Shown: positions 1 to 8,539 of the stretch, piece after piece
Numbering within the stretch: the first letter of the stretch is position 1
How the letters are laid out: every line of letters begins with the position of its first letter
DNA from: Paracoccaceae bacterium
GTDB taxonomy: Bacteria > Pseudomonadota > Alphaproteobacteria > Rhodobacterales > Rhodobacteraceae
Direction: 5' to 3'
NCBI GenBank assembly: GCA_027489355.1
Contig: JAIXZY010000077.1
Coordinates: 205,994-269,993 of the forward strand
Length of the DNA: 64,000 nt
Made by a program: the position numbers and the translations under genes
Notes under the pieces: generated by a model
The model's input: the letters and a program-made list of their open reading frames with translations, nothing else
What the model was told of the DNA's origin: nothing
Databases searched by the model: none

Positions 1-1
1 C

Positions 2-187
2 ACCACCTTCACCGCGGGCCAGCAAAGCACCCTGCCGATCTGGATGCTGAACGAGCTTGTCCGCCCGCGCCAGCGCCCTGTCACCAACGTCGTCGCCATC
101 GTGGTCTTTGCCGCCACCTTCGTGCCGATCCTCATCGCCTACTACCTCACCCGCGGCGGGTCCGAGACCGCCGGCATGGGCAAATAG
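2..187 (+). CDS. ABC transporter permease, C-terminal fragment (probably polyamine/PotC type)
   Basis: Only the last 61 codons are present; the gene is cut by the left edge of the window. The readable end is [20 protein letters not shown] followed by a hydrophobic stretch ([20 protein letters not shown]) and a short polar tail ending SETAGMGK. This is the usual last cytoplasmic loop and last membrane helix of a binding-protein-dependent permease of the PotC/PotI kind. The stop codon lies 12 bases before the aldehyde dehydrogenase start, so the two are probably one operon. With a gamma-aminobutyraldehyde-type dehydrogenase next door, a putrescine or related polyamine importer is the most likely role. 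The assignment to substrate is inference from context. Confidence 0.7.
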   Translation, partial: TTFTAGQQSTLPIWMLNELVRPRQRPVTNVVAIVVFAATFVPILIAYYLTRGGSETAGMGK

Positions 188-199
188 GGAGATTACCCC

Positions 200-1630
200 A
201 TGACCATCCAGACCAAATTCCTGATCGGGTCCGCCTTCGAGGCCGGGCAGGAGGCCGCCGAGCATATCCTCAATCCGCGCACGGGCGGGCTGATCCTGGA
301 ACTGCCCGAAGCCTCGACCGCGCAGGTCGACCGGGCGGTGGCCGCGGCACGGAAGGCGTTCGAGGACTGGTCGCGGACGACGCCGGCGGAACGCTCTGCG
401 GCGCTTCTGACCATCGCCGACCGGATCGAGGCCGAGGCCGATGCCTTCGCCCAGTTGGAGGCCTTGAACTGCGGCAAGCCGATCAATGCCGCGCGGAATG
501 ACGAGATCCCGGCGATTGTCGACTGCTTCCGCTACTTCGCGGGGGCGGTGCGCTGCATGACGGGGACGGTGGCGGGGGAGTATCTCTCGGGCCATACGTC
601 GATGATCCGCCGCGATCCGGTGGGTGTGGTGGCCTCCATCGCGCCGTGGAACTATCCGCTGATGATGATGGCCTGGAAGCTTGGCCCCGCCATCGGCGGT
701 GGGAATACGGTGGTGTTCAAGCCGTCCGAGCAGACCCCGCTGACCGCGCTGAAGCTGGCGCAGATTCTGGCCGACGTGCTGCCCGAAGGCGTGGTCAACG
801 TCATCGCGGGGCGCGGGCAGACGGTGGGCAGCTACCTCATCAACCATCCGCAGGTGGACATGATCTCCCTCACCGGCGACGTGGCGACGGGGAAGAAGAT
901 GCTGGACGCTGCCGCCAAGACGGTGAAGCGGACGCATCTGGAGCTGGGCGGCAAGGCCCCGGTGGTGGTCTTCGACGATGCCGACGTCGATGCGGTGGTC
1001 GAGGGGCTGCGGGCCTTCAGCTTCTACAACGCCGGGCAGGATTGCACCGCGGCCTGCCGGGTCTATGCCGGGAAGAAGATCTACGACAATCTTGTCGCGG
1101 ACCTCACCTCGGCGGCGTCGTCCATCGTTCTGGGGGCGGAGGACGACGCCACCAATGAAATCGGCCCGTTGATTTCGCAGCGCCAGCGCGATCGGGTGGC
1201 CAGCTTCGTCAACCGCGCGAGGGAGCTGAACCACGTCCAGATCACCACGGGCGGCGAGGCGATGGACCAGGGCTTCTACTACAAGCCCACCGTCGTCGCC
1301 GGGGCCAAGCAGGACGACGAGATCGTCCGGCGCGAGGTCTTCGGGCCGGTGGTCTCGGTCACCCCGTTCAGCGACGTGGACGAGGCGGTGGGCTGGGCCA
1401 ACGACAGCGATTACGGGCTCGCGTCAAGCGTCTGGACGCGCGACGTCGGTCGGGCGATGGCGACGGCGGCGCGGCTGCGCTATGGCTGCACCTGGATCAA
1501 CACCCACTTCATGCTGACCAACGAGATGCCGCACGGCGGGCTGAAGCAATCCGGTTATGGCAAGGACATGTCCGCCTATGCGCTGGAGGACTACACCGTC
1601 GTCCGGCATGTAATGGTGAAGCACGGGTAA
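200..1630 (+). CDS. NAD-dependent aldehyde dehydrogenase, gamma-aminobutyraldehyde (PatD-like)
   Basis: A full-length 476-residue aldehyde dehydrogenase. The catalytic cysteine is Cys282 in GQDC, the general-base glutamate is Glu248 in LELGGK, and Asn151 sits in the conserved PWNYP motif. The stretch [15 protein letters not shown] is typical of PatD/YdcW, which oxidises 4-aminobutyraldehyde to GABA in putrescine breakdown; betaine-aldehyde dehydrogenases are the nearest alternative. It follows a truncated polyamine-type ABC permease gene by 12 bases, and the GGGAG upstream of the ATG is a reasonable ribosome-binding site. Import of putrescine followed by oxidation in the cytosol is the simplest reading, but the transaminase or oxidase partner is outside the window. 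Confidence 0.85.
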   Translation: MTIQTKFLIGSAFEAGQEAAEHILNPRTGGLILELPEASTAQVDRAVAAARKAFEDWSRTTPAERSAALLTIADRIEAEADAFAQLEALNCGKPINAARNDEIPAIVDCFRYFAGAVRCMTGTVAGEYLSGHTSMIRRDPVGVVASIAPWNYPLMMMAWKLGPAIGGGNTVVFKPSEQTPLTALKLAQILADVLPEGVVNVIAGRGQTVGSYLINHPQVDMISLTGDVATGKKMLDAAAKTVKRTHLELGGKAPVVVFDDADVDAVVEGLRAFSFYNAGQDCTAACRVYAGKKIYDNLVADLTSAASSIVLGAEDDATNEIGPLISQRQRDRVASFVNRARELNHVQITTGGEAMDQGFYYKPTVVAGAKQDDEIVRREVFGPVVSVTPFSDVDEAVGWANDSDYGLASSVWTRDVGRAMATAARLRYGCTWINTHFMLTNEMPHGGLKQSGYGKDMSAYALEDYTVVRHVMVKHG

Positions 1631-1648
1631 GGCTTCGCACAGCGCCGG

Positions 1649-1981
1649 TCAGGCTTTCGGTTTCCGACTGCGTGGCGGGCTCTGGCTGGCCGTCCAGGCC
1701 AGCCGCAGCAGCGTCCGGATTTCGTCCGCCGCGAGGCTGTCGAGGTTCAGCATTGTCCATCCTTGTGCGCCCCACTTGTTCGGCACCGGTGCGAGAGCCT
1801 GGGGCAGCAGGGCGCACCAGTGCTCTTGCTGGTCGCGGTCAAGTTTGAGGTTCGCGGTCTGCCCGTCGGCGGCGAGGGTGGCGTAGGTCCTGCGGGTGCG
1901 GAAGGCGCGGCGGTCGAAATGCGGTGCCTCGGTGGTGCCATCAAGGGCGAGCGCCAGCTGGGCGAAGGTTTCGGCGGCCAT
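1649..1981 (-). CDS. MmcQ/YjbR family DNA-binding-like protein
   Basis: A 110-residue protein starting MAAETFAQLALALDG. It shows the YjbR pattern: a short helical N-terminus, a conserved PHFDRRAFR segment, then FRTRRTYATLAADG, a KLD strand and an NKWGAQGWTMLNL motif near the end. YjbR proteins have a CyaY-like double-wing DNA-binding fold, but their cellular role is unknown. The start was set at 1981 because AGAAGGA lies seven bases upstream; a longer upstream reading would run through a palindromic repeat. The gene follows the AraC regulator on the same strand with the repeat between them. Confidence 0.8.
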   Translation of the reverse strand: MAAETFAQLALALDGTTEAPHFDRRAFRTRRTYATLAADGQTANLKLDRDQQEHWCALLPQALAPVPNKWGAQGWTMLNLDSLAADEIRTLLRLAWTASQSPPRSRKPKA

Positions 1982-2021
1982 GCGGCAGTCCTTCTCTGGA
2001 GTCACGGTCTGGGTCGTGCAC

Positions 2022-2047
2022 GGGGTGGGCGATACCGCCCACCCTAC
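2022..2047. repeat. Palindromic repeat family A, copy 1
   Basis: A near-perfect palindrome of the form GGGTGGGC-spacer-GCCCACCCTAC. Similar copies are at 10445-10467 and 20387-20414. Its outer CTA, read leftward as TAG, is the stop codon of the AraC gene at 2044-2046, so the repeat abuts and ends that reading frame. It could also act as a hairpin terminator. Confidence 0.8.
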
Positions 2048-3045
2048 CGGGTTCGGACCCGGCGCCATTCGGCGGGGGGCGTAGCGTACTGCCGGGTGAA
2101 GGCCCGCGTGAACGCGGCCTCGGTCCCATAGCCCGCCGACGTGGCGATGGTGATGATCGGATCGGGGGTGGCGGCAAGCGCCTCGGCGGCAAGGTAGAGA
2201 CGCCAGTCGCGCAGGTAGCGCATGGGGGAGGTTCCAAGAAGATCGGCAAACCGGGCAGTGAGGGCAGAGCGGGAGGTTCCGGCCTGCAGCGCCAGCGACG
2301 GCAGGGTCCAGTTCCGCGCCGGATCGTCATGCAGGGCGAGCAGCGCACGAGACAGCGCCGGGTCCAGGATCGCGGCCAGCCAGCCCTTCGGCGCGGGTGT
2401 CCGGAACTGGCGGCGGAGGATTTCCAGGAACGCCAGTTCGGTCAGCCGTTCCAGGATCGGGCCGCCGCCGGGCTGGGGCTGGTCGACCTCGGTGACGATC
2501 TGGGCGATGGTGCCGGAGAGCCAGTCGTTCTGGCCCGCGGTGCGGATGTGGATGAACTCGGGCAGGGCGGCGCGGAAGGGGGCGAAGCCGGTGGCCTGGC
2601 ACTGGACATAGCCGCAGAGGATGCGGACCTTGGGACCTGGCGCCGGATAGTGCAGCGTGGGAGTCGCGGGCCAGGGCTGGGGCGGAAGATCGCCGCCCGG
2701 GTCGATCAGCCGTCCCCCGGAACCGCCGCCCAGAAGATGCGGGGTCCCGAAGGGAAAGGCGGCGATGTCGCCGGTTTCCAGCGTTGTGCGGGTGCCGTGC
2801 AGGTCAACCCAGCAGGGGCCGGCGGCGACGATGTGGAATCCGATGGCGTCCCTGGGCCGCCACGGCGCGGGGGTGGCGTCGGTGGTCCAGTCGCCCTGCG
2901 GCATGAAGCAGTATTGCAGCGAACCCGAGATGCGCACCCGGCGCAGGGCCTGGGAGAGCAGCTGCCCGGTGTCTGGCGGATCGGTCAAGCTTTTCGGCGG
3001 GTCGGCCAAAGACGAAGGCCCTTCGCGTGGAGGAGGATGGGGCAT
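2044..3045 (-). CDS. AraC family transcriptional regulator with cupin-type sensor domain
   Basis: About 333 residues from the ATG at 3045. The N-terminal half is an AraC_binding cupin-6-type domain (GDIAAFPFGTPHLL and similar). The C-terminal 100 residues form two helix-turn-helix units: a first with WTLPSLALQAGTSRSALTARF, a second with ITIATSAGYGTEAAFTRAF, followed by the usual PAEWR end. The start is uncertain: the ATG at 3045 has no obvious ribosome-binding site, and a TTG at 2988 (giving LTDPPDTGQLL) is equally plausible and would leave more promoter space. The gene is divergent from the DsrE-like gene, with only 18 bases between the proposed starts. Its stop codon comes from a palindromic repeat. 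Confidence 0.85.
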   Translation of the reverse strand: MPHPPPREGPSSLADPPKSLTDPPDTGQLLSQALRRVRISGSLQYCFMPQGDWTTDATPAPWRPRDAIGFHIVAAGPCWVDLHGTRTTLETGDIAAFPFGTPHLLGGGSGGRLIDPGGDLPPQPWPATPTLHYPAPGPKVRILCGYVQCQATGFAPFRAALPEFIHIRTAGQNDWLSGTIAQIVTEVDQPQPGGGPILERLTELAFLEILRRQFRTPAPKGWLAAILDPALSRALLALHDDPARNWTLPSLALQAGTSRSALTARFADLLGTSPMRYLRDWRLYLAAEALAATPDPIITIATSAGYGTEAAFTRAFTRQYATPPAEWRRVRTR

Positions 3046-3063
3046 TGGCCACAGGAGGGTATC

Positions 3064-3432
3064 ATGGCGGACGTCTGCGACAAGCTGGTGGTGGTGATGA
3101 CGAACGGGATTGCATCCGAACTGTCCTCGGTCGGGTTCACAATTGCGAATGGCGGGATCACGGCGGGGTTGAAGGTCAGCGTGTTCCTGACCTCGAACGC
3201 GGTCGACCTGGTGCGGAAGGGTGGTCAGGCGATGACGCATGTGCCGCCCTTGGACCCGCTGGCGGCGCTGATCGCCGACTTCATGGCGCGCGGTGGCGTA
3301 ATCTGGGCCTGCCCGCCCTGCGTGAAGGCACGGGGCTATGCGCAGGAAGACCTGCTGGACGGCGTGGTGATCCAGGGAGCGAGCGCGATGCATGCCGAGG
3401 TCAAGGCAGGTGCGGCGGTGATGTCGTTCTGA
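3064..3432 (+). CDS. DsrE/DsrF-like family protein
   Basis: A 122-residue cytosolic protein beginning MADVCDKLVVVMTNG. The alternating strand/helix pattern, the AGLKVSVFLTSNAVDLV segment and the cysteine-containing loop WACPPCVKARGY are typical of DsrE/YchN-like proteins. Some of these carry persulfide sulfur; most are uncharacterised. The paired cysteines in CPPC are a possible sulfur or disulfide site. A strong AGGAGGG lies four bases before the ATG. It is divergent from the AraC regulator, which may control it; that link is inference. Confidence 0.8.
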   Translation: MADVCDKLVVVMTNGIASELSSVGFTIANGGITAGLKVSVFLTSNAVDLVRKGGQAMTHVPPLDPLAALIADFMARGGVIWACPPCVKARGYAQEDLLDGVVIQGASAMHAEVKAGAAVMSF

Positions 3433-3450
3433 GGCGCTTCCGCGCGACCG

Positions 3451-3505
3451 CCGGGGGTTTCACACCCCCGGACCCCCGTGGAGTATTTGTCAAAAGAGCA
3501 AGGAA
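3451..3505. repeat. Repeat family C-like hairpin (possible terminator)
   Basis: A GC-rich hairpin (CCGGGGGT-TTCAC-ACCCCCGG) is followed by ACCCCCGTGGAGTATTTGTC and AAAAGAGCAAGG. The tail matches the end of the repeat at 29431-29460, and the reverse complement resembles the copies at 50764 and 54636. It lies between the converging DsrE-like and SDR genes and may terminate both. Confidence 0.6.
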
Positions 3506-3527
3506 AATTTGATTTGAATTTGCGCGA

Positions 3528-4265
3528 TCAGCGCGGCGGGAAGATCCGGTAGTAGAGCCAGTCGGGCAGGAAATTCCCGCCCTGGAAGAGCCAGCTGAAG
3601 ACGGTGGGAAAGCTGATCTTGAAGCGGTCCGATTGCATGTGGCGGAACATGATGTCGGCGGCGGCTTCGGGTTCCATGATGAAGGGCATTGCGAAATCGT
3701 TTTTCGCCGTCAGCCGGGTGCGGATGAAGCCGGGATTCGCGAGCTGCACGGTTATGCCGGTCTTCCTGAGGTCGGCATAAATCGATTCGGCCAGCACCAT
3801 CGTCCCGGCCTTGGCGGCGGCATAGCCGATGGCCCCCGGCAGGCCGCGGAAGCCGGAGAGCGAGCCGGTGATGACGACGTGGCCCCGGTTCCGCGCGACC
3901 ATCGGGGGCAGGGCCGCGCCGACCACGCGCATGCAGCCGGTGAAGTTGATGTCGGCCATAGCCTCGGCCTGGTCGGCGTTCCAGTCCTGGGCACGCATCG
4001 GCCAGTAGACGCCGGCGAGGAAGACCAGGCCGTCAAGCTCGGGCAGCTGGGCTGCGGCGGCCTTCACGCTGTCGCTGGAGCTGACGTCGACGGGCAGGAT
4101 CGTCGCCGGGCCGGGCAGGGTGGCGGCGGCTTTCGCCAGGGTGTCGGCGTTGCGGGCCGAGAGGATCACCGTTGCCCCAGCGGCGCTGAGCTTTTGCGCC
4201 AGCGCAAGGCCCAGTCCCTCGGATGCACCGACGAGCCAGTAGCGTTTGCCCTTGAAGTCCCTCAT
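3528..4265 (-). CDS. Short-chain dehydrogenase/reductase in the RpoE-ChrR-linked operon
   Basis: A 245-residue classical SDR. The cofactor motif is GASEGLG at residues 13-19, with LSARNA at the second strand end. The catalytic residues are Ser135, Tyr148 and Lys152 (YAAAK). Its start codon overlaps the stop of the upstream DUF3833 gene as ATGA, so it is the last gene of the leftward set that begins with the flavin amine oxidase. R. sphaeroides has, from memory, the same five-gene order opposite rpoE-chrR (RSP_1087-1091). The substrate is unknown; a lipid-derived aldehyde or ketone would suit the context. Confidence 0.85.
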   Translation of the reverse strand: MRDFKGKRYWLVGASEGLGLALAQKLSAAGATVILSARNADTLAKAAATLPGPATILPVDVSSSDSVKAAAAQLPELDGLVFLAGVYWPMRAQDWNADQAEAMADINFTGCMRVVGAALPPMVARNRGHVVITGSLSGFRGLPGAIGYAAAKAGTMVLAESIYADLRKTGITVQLANPGFIRTRLTAKNDFAMPFIMEPEAAADIMFRHMQSDRFKISFPTVFSWLFQGGNFLPDWLYYRIFPPR

Positions 4266-4849
4266 TCGGCGGCGGCCAGTTGACGGGCTTGCGCCTCGAC
4301 CGGGCGGATCGTGGCGACCAGCTCGGCGACCTTGATGCCGAACTTGCGGAACTGCGAGCGGTTCATGATTGCGCCATTGTCCAGCAGGTACATCCAGTCG
4401 GTCACGTCAAGCACATGGCCCCCCGCCTCGGGCGTGAGGCGGATACGGTAGCGGAGGAGGACGCCAGAGCCTTCCACGCGGCCCGTGCCCCGGCCCTCCA
4501 CGTCCGCGGCTGTGGCGGTGATCTGGCCGTTCGGGCCCAGTGCCAGCGTCCAGGCGCGGTGCTGGACGGTGCCGCTGTCATAGCGGAAGACCTCGGCCAA
4601 TGTGCCGGTGGTGCCGTCCCAGGTGCCGGTCATGTCGGCCACGAAGCGTGAGGTGACGCGGCCGGTTGGGCCGAAGATCACGCCCTCGCAGGTCAGCGGA
4701 CCGTTCAGGTGGCGGCGCAGGTCGAAGCTGGGGCCTTTGCCCGCGTAGTCCGACGGGGCCTGCGCCGCGAAGGAGGCGAAGCGGACACGGATCGCGATCA
4801 GGGCGATGACGATCAGCGCGCCGGCAAGGGCGGAGAGGATCGGGGTCAT
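4262..4849 (-). CDS. DUF3833 family membrane-anchored protein
   Basis: A 195-residue protein with one N-terminal membrane anchor (ILSALAGALIVIALIAIRV) followed by a lipocalin-like beta-rich domain. Features recognised are FDLRRHLNGPLTCEGVIFGPTGRVTSRF near the start and a DVTDWMYLLDNGAIMNRSQFRKFGIKVAEL segment near the end. The DUF3833 family has no assigned activity. It is coupled to its neighbours by ATGA overlaps on both sides (MFS gene upstream, SDR gene downstream). A role in handling damaged or modified membrane lipids during singlet oxygen stress is inference from the operon. Confidence 0.75.
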   Translation of the reverse strand: MTPILSALAGALIVIALIAIRVRFASFAAQAPSDYAGKGPSFDLRRHLNGPLTCEGVIFGPTGRVTSRFVADMTGTWDGTTGTLAEVFRYDSGTVQHRAWTLALGPNGQITATAADVEGRGTGRVEGSGVLLRYRIRLTPEAGGHVLDVTDWMYLLDNGAIMNRSQFRKFGIKVAELVATIRPVEAQARQLAAAE

Positions 4850-6096
4850 CGGGGGGTGTCCTTCAGGGGCATGGCGAGGGTCGTTCGGGCGAGGAGTGCG
4901 ATTGCTATGACCTTCAATACGCAAGGCAGGCCCGCGTAGATCAGTGTCAGGGTTCCCAGTGCCGAGTCCGTGTTCTGCGCGCCCGGCTGGAAGCCTGCGG
5001 CCTGGAGCGCGGGGAGGATGGTGACGGCGGCGAGCGCGAGCGAGAGCTTGGAGACGAAGTTCCACAGGCCGAATGCCGCGGCCTCGGGCGTGCCGGTCTG
5101 GGCGAGGCGCTGGGCGAAGATCGCGGGCAGCAGGGTGAGGTCGGCCCCCAAAGCGGCTCCGGAGGCGGCGCAGATCAGGGCGAAGGGGATGAGGTCCGAG
5201 GGGCCGAGGGTGAGGGTCCAGAGGAACGTGGCGATCGCGAGGGTCATCGCGGAAAGGAGGGTGGGTTTCGGACCGTGCTTGCGGGCCAGGTGGCTCCAGA
5301 CCGGGGTCGAGGCGGCGGCGGCGAGGAAGAAGAGGAGGAGGAGCGGGCCTTCATGGCCGGGGAGCTGGAGGCGGGACTCGACGAAGAAGAGGAAGAGGGT
5401 GGAGGTGACGGCCACCGGGGCGGCGTTCAGGAGCGCGATGAGGAGGAGGCGGCGGGAGAGGGGGTCGGCGAGGGCGGGGCGGAAGAGGTCCCAGGGGTGG
5501 GCGGTCGGTTCCGCTGGCGTGCCCTGCCATTCGCGGCGCATGGCGAGGGTGGCAAGAATCGCCACGGCGGCGAAGATCAGGGCGAAGGCGGTGAAGGGTT
5601 GGGCGGTGAGGGGGGAGAGGGCGACGGGGGCGGTGGCGGCGAGGCAGACGCCGAGGAGAGATCCGCCCTCGCGCCAGCCGGCGAGGCGGATGTGGCCCTG
5701 GGGGCCGAGGGTTTGGGCCTTGGTCACGCCCTCGGCGTAGAAGCAGATGGTGAGGTAGGAGAAGGCAGAGAAGAGGGCGGTGAGAGTGACGGCGAACCAG
5801 AGGAGCGGCTGGATCGGGGGCGCGACGGCGAAAAGGGCGTAGAGGGAGAGCGCCATCAGGGAGGTGGCGAGGGCGATGGTTGCCCGGCGGATCGGGCGAG
5901 TGGCTTCGGCCAGCCAGCCGAGGAGGGGATCCTGCACCACGTCGATGAGGCGCAGGGCGGCGAGGGTGAGGCCCATCGCGGCGAGGGATGTGCCGTACTG
6001 GTCGACGTAGAACTTCGGCGCGTGGATGTAGATCGGCAGGCCCGCCATCGCGATCAGGGCGGCAAACAGGGACCAGGCGGGAAGGCGGTGCGTCAT
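4846..6096 (-). CDS. MFS/GPH-type transporter
   Basis: A 416-residue integral membrane protein with about twelve hydrophobic helices. An early DVVQDPLLGWLAEATR motif (residues 51-66) matches the loop after helix two of the glycoside-pentoside-hexuronide:cation symporters (MelB type). The start ATG at 6096 gives a normal N-terminus (MTHRLPAWSLFAALIAMAGL). About 200 bases of repeats separate it from the DUF1365 gene upstream, so read-through from the amine oxidase promoter is possible but not certain. The transported compound is unknown. Confidence 0.8.
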   Translation of the reverse strand: MTHRLPAWSLFAALIAMAGLPIYIHAPKFYVDQYGTSLAAMGLTLAALRLIDVVQDPLLGWLAEATRPIRRATIALATSLMALSLYALFAVAPPIQPLLWFAVTLTALFSAFSYLTICFYAEGVTKAQTLGPQGHIRLAGWREGGSLLGVCLAATAPVALSPLTAQPFTAFALIFAAVAILATLAMRREWQGTPAEPTAHPWDLFRPALADPLSRRLLLIALLNAAPVAVTSTLFLFFVESRLQLPGHEGPLLLLFFLAAAASTPVWSHLARKHGPKPTLLSAMTLAIATFLWTLTLGPSDLIPFALICAASGAALGADLTLLPAIFAQRLAQTGTPEAAAFGLWNFVSKLSLALAAVTILPALQAAGFQPGAQNTDSALGTLTLIYAGLPCVLKVIAIALLARTTLAMPLKDTPR

Positions 6097-6127
6097 CGGC
6101 GGCTATGAAATTGAGTGCCTTGCGGCA

Positions 6128-6275
6128 CAAGCCTTTTGTCTCGCCTCTGCGCGCGAAGGGCGCGCAACCGGCTGGGACGAAGGGCCTCCGGCGGGGATAT
6201 TTGCGCCAGTATGAAAGCGGCTACGTCGGAGGAGGATGCGGAGCCTCCGGCGGGGATATTTGCGCAAAGATGAAA
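6128..6275 (+). repeat. Composite repeat family D, copy 1, with two tail modules
   Basis: A 39-base core at 6128-6166 is identical to 29372-29410 and, on the other strand, nearly identical to 23709-23747. It contains the self-complementary stretch GCGCGCGAAGGGCGCGC. It is followed by two copies (from 6185 and from 6244) of a tail that reads CCTCCGGCGGGGATATTTGC and ends in ATGAAAG. The stretch lies between the DUF1365 and MFS genes and holds no credible gene. Confidence 0.75.
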
Positions 6276-6298
6276 GGCTGGGGGCCGGGGGGGCCGGA

Positions 6299-7048
6299 TC
6301 ATCGCGAGATGTCTTCGGCGGGGGGCGTGGGGCGGTGGTTGAACTTCACGCGCTTCAGCCAGAGTTTCAGCGCCTGCCAGTGGATCAGCGCCAGCACGCG
6401 GCGCGAGCCGAAGGGGCGGCGGAGGGCGGAGGCGAGGATCCCCGCGTTGGTCAGCGGTAGGCGCGGGCCGATCAGGTTGGTGAAAAGGCCGCCGCCCGGG
6501 GTGGTGTAGTCGATCCAGATGCCGATGCGGTCGGGCCTTATGTCGAAGCGGAAGGTGTAGGTCCCGGCCACGGGCTGGAAGGGCGAGACGTGGAAGATCT
6601 TCTGCGCGGTGATCGTATCCTCGCGCGTGATGGGGGCGCGGTCCTCGCGGTGGCAGAGGTAGGAGTGGCGGTCGCCGTAGGTGTTGGTGACCTCGGCGAT
6701 CACGGCGCGGAGGTGGCCCAGGGGATCGTAGGAGAGCCAGAACGAGACCGGGTTGAAGACGTGGCCGAGGAGGCGGGGCTGGGCGAGCAGAAGGATGCGG
6801 TCGTGCGCAAGGTTGTGCTGGGCAAGGACCTCGCGCGCCCAGTCCACCCCGCGCCCCTGACCGGGCGCGCCGCCGTGGTCGGCGTCGTGGACCGACATCA
6901 GGTTGCGGGCGTTGCGAGAGAACAAGGCGGGACCCTTCGCCTTGGCAGGGTCCAGCAGCAGATAGTCCACAGAGTAGCGGAAGGCGTTCTTCACCGCGCC
7001 CTTGCGGCCGTGGAAGGTCTCGGCCGGGATGCGCTGCACCTCAGTCAT
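6299..7048 (-). CDS. DUF1365 family protein
   Basis: A 249-residue protein beginning MTEVQRIPAETFHGRKGAVKN. Diagnostic stretches are HVFNPVSFWLSYD, VIAEVTNTYGDRHSYL and KIFHVSPFQPVAGTYTFRF. Its start overlaps the stop of the flavin amine oxidase as ATGA. The DUF1365/amine-oxidase pair is widespread next to cyclopropane fatty acid synthase or to RpoE-ChrR. In R. sphaeroides the homologous pair has been linked, as I recall, to formation of furan-containing fatty acids from methylated unsaturated fatty acids; no methyltransferase gene is seen here. Transcription from the RpoE-type promoter at 8370-8399 is likely. Confidence 0.8.
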   Translation of the reverse strand: MTEVQRIPAETFHGRKGAVKNAFRYSVDYLLLDPAKAKGPALFSRNARNLMSVHDADHGGAPGQGRGVDWAREVLAQHNLAHDRILLLAQPRLLGHVFNPVSFWLSYDPLGHLRAVIAEVTNTYGDRHSYLCHREDRAPITREDTITAQKIFHVSPFQPVAGTYTFRFDIRPDRIGIWIDYTTPGGGLFTNLIGPRLPLTNAGILASALRRPFGSRRVLALIHWQALKLWLKRVKFNHRPTPPAEDISR

Positions 7049-8340
7049 GCGGCAAGCCGGAAGGCATGACGCTCGGCCATCGCCTGGACAACGTCCACCG
7101 CCGAGGCGAAGCCATCCTCGTGGAAGCCGTTCCGCATCCAGGCACCGCAGAACCAGGTGTTGCGGCTGCCGTTCATCGCGCGGATGCGGTCCTGCGCGGC
7201 GAAGGCGGCTACGTCGAAAACCGGGTGGTGGAAGGTGGTCACGTCATGGATCAGCTCGTCCCGGATAGGGCGGTCGGTGTTCAGCGTGACGAACAGCGGA
7301 TCGTCCTGCGGAATGGGCTGCAGCGAGTTCATCCAGTAGGTGAGGTCAATCCGCTCCCCCGGCCCGGTCTTGGGTTCGACGTAGGACCATGAGGACCAGA
7401 CCTTGCGCGACTTCGGCATCAGGGAGGCGTCGGAGTGCAGGACAGCCTCGTTCGGCTGGTAGCGGATGGCGGCAAGTGCGCCGGTTTCCTCGGGCGTGCC
7501 ATCGGCGAGGAGCTTCAGGCAGGTGTCGGAATGGGTGGCGAAGACCACGTCGTCGAAGAGTTCAGGCTCGCAGCCTTGGGCGCGGACAAAGACCGACCCG
7601 GCCTCGCGCCGGACGGCGGCGATGGGGGTGGCGGTGCGGATGTCGACGCCCTGGGCGGTCATCGCGGCCTGCAGGCGGCGGACGTATTCGATCGAGCCGC
7701 CCTTCACGGTGTACCACTGGTGCTGGCCTTCATAGTCCATCAACGCGTGGTTCCGGAAGAAGCGGACCAGCGCCTGGGCCGGGAAATCCAGGATGCCCGA
7801 GGTGGGCGTGGACCAGATCGCGCCCGAGAATGGGGTGATGTAGTGGTCGCGGAACCAGGGCCCTGTGCCAAGACGGAGAAGCAGTTCGCGGATGGTCATG
7901 GCCGGGTCGTTCGCCACGGCCTCGGCGTTGCGGTTGAAGTGCAGGATGTCGGTCAGCATCCGCAGGAAGCGCGGGTTCAGCGCGTTCTTGCGCTGGGCGA
8001 AGATCGTGTCCATCGAGGCCAGCCCGTATTCCACGGCCCCGCCCCGGATCGAGGCACCGAAGGACATGCTGCTTTCGGTGACCGGGACGTCCAGCTTTTC
8101 GAAAAGCCTGACGAGATGCGGATAGTTCACGCGGTTGAACACGATGAAGCCGGTGTCCACCGGCTGGCCCTTGCGCTTGCCCGCGATCACGGTGCGGGCG
8201 TGGCCGCCCAAGCGCGGCTCGGCCTCGAACAGTACGACGGAGTTGCGATCGGCAAGCATGTGCGCGGCGGCCATGCCGGAAATGCCCCCTCCGATCACGG
8301 CGATGCGACGCGGGGCGGGGCCGAATTGTTCGAAGGGCAT
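7045..8340 (-). CDS. FAD-dependent amine-oxidase-family protein, first gene of RpoE-regulated set
   Basis: A 431-residue flavoprotein. The N-terminal FAD motif RIAVIGGGISGMAAAHML (residues 12-29) is followed by Glu39 for the ribose and a GGHA loop. The rest resembles the protoporphyrinogen/amine oxidase family. It is divergent from rpoE and starts 22 bases after the predicted RNA start of a TGATCC-N18-TAACCA promoter. It is coupled to the DUF1365 gene by an ATGA overlap. By analogy with R. sphaeroides it probably acts on phospholipid acyl chains in the singlet oxygen response; the exact reaction is not visible in the sequence. Confidence 0.85.
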   Translation of the reverse strand: MPFEQFGPAPRRIAVIGGGISGMAAAHMLADRNSVVLFEAEPRLGGHARTVIAGKRKGQPVDTGFIVFNRVNYPHLVRLFEKLDVPVTESSMSFGASIRGGAVEYGLASMDTIFAQRKNALNPRFLRMLTDILHFNRNAEAVANDPAMTIRELLLRLGTGPWFRDHYITPFSGAIWSTPTSGILDFPAQALVRFFRNHALMDYEGQHQWYTVKGGSIEYVRRLQAAMTAQGVDIRTATPIAAVRREAGSVFVRAQGCEPELFDDVVFATHSDTCLKLLADGTPEETGALAAIRYQPNEAVLHSDASLMPKSRKVWSSWSYVEPKTGPGERIDLTYWMNSLQPIPQDDPLFVTLNTDRPIRDELIHDVTTFHHPVFDVAAFAAQDRIRAMNGSRNTWFCGAWMRNGFHEDGFASAVDVVQAMAERHAFRLAA

Positions 8341-8369
8341 TTAGGCGAAGTTCCCTGACTTGTTTCACG

Positions 8370-8399
8370 TGGTTACGCAGCGGGTGCCCGATCGGATCA
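8370..8399 (-). promoter_or_regulatory. Predicted RpoE (ECF sigma) promoter for the amine-oxidase operon
   Basis: Read on the minus strand, TGATCC (8399-8394) is followed by an 18-base spacer and TAACCA (8375-8370). This fits the R. sphaeroides RpoE pattern TGATC with N17-18 and a TA-rich -10 box. RNA would start near 8362, leaving a leader of about 22 bases. The partner promoter for rpoE has the same -35 box and spacer. Confidence 0.75.
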
Positions 8400-8539
8400 C
8401 CCTTCGCCAGCGGATACGGAGCCACGGCAAAGAAAGTTTCGTGTCAGGTTCTCTATACGCGCCTGTCCTGGCAAATCTGTCAAACCAAGTTGACAGGAAG
8501 TCTTGACTTGTTGCCGGCGTGCTCCAGTTCGCTGAAAAA

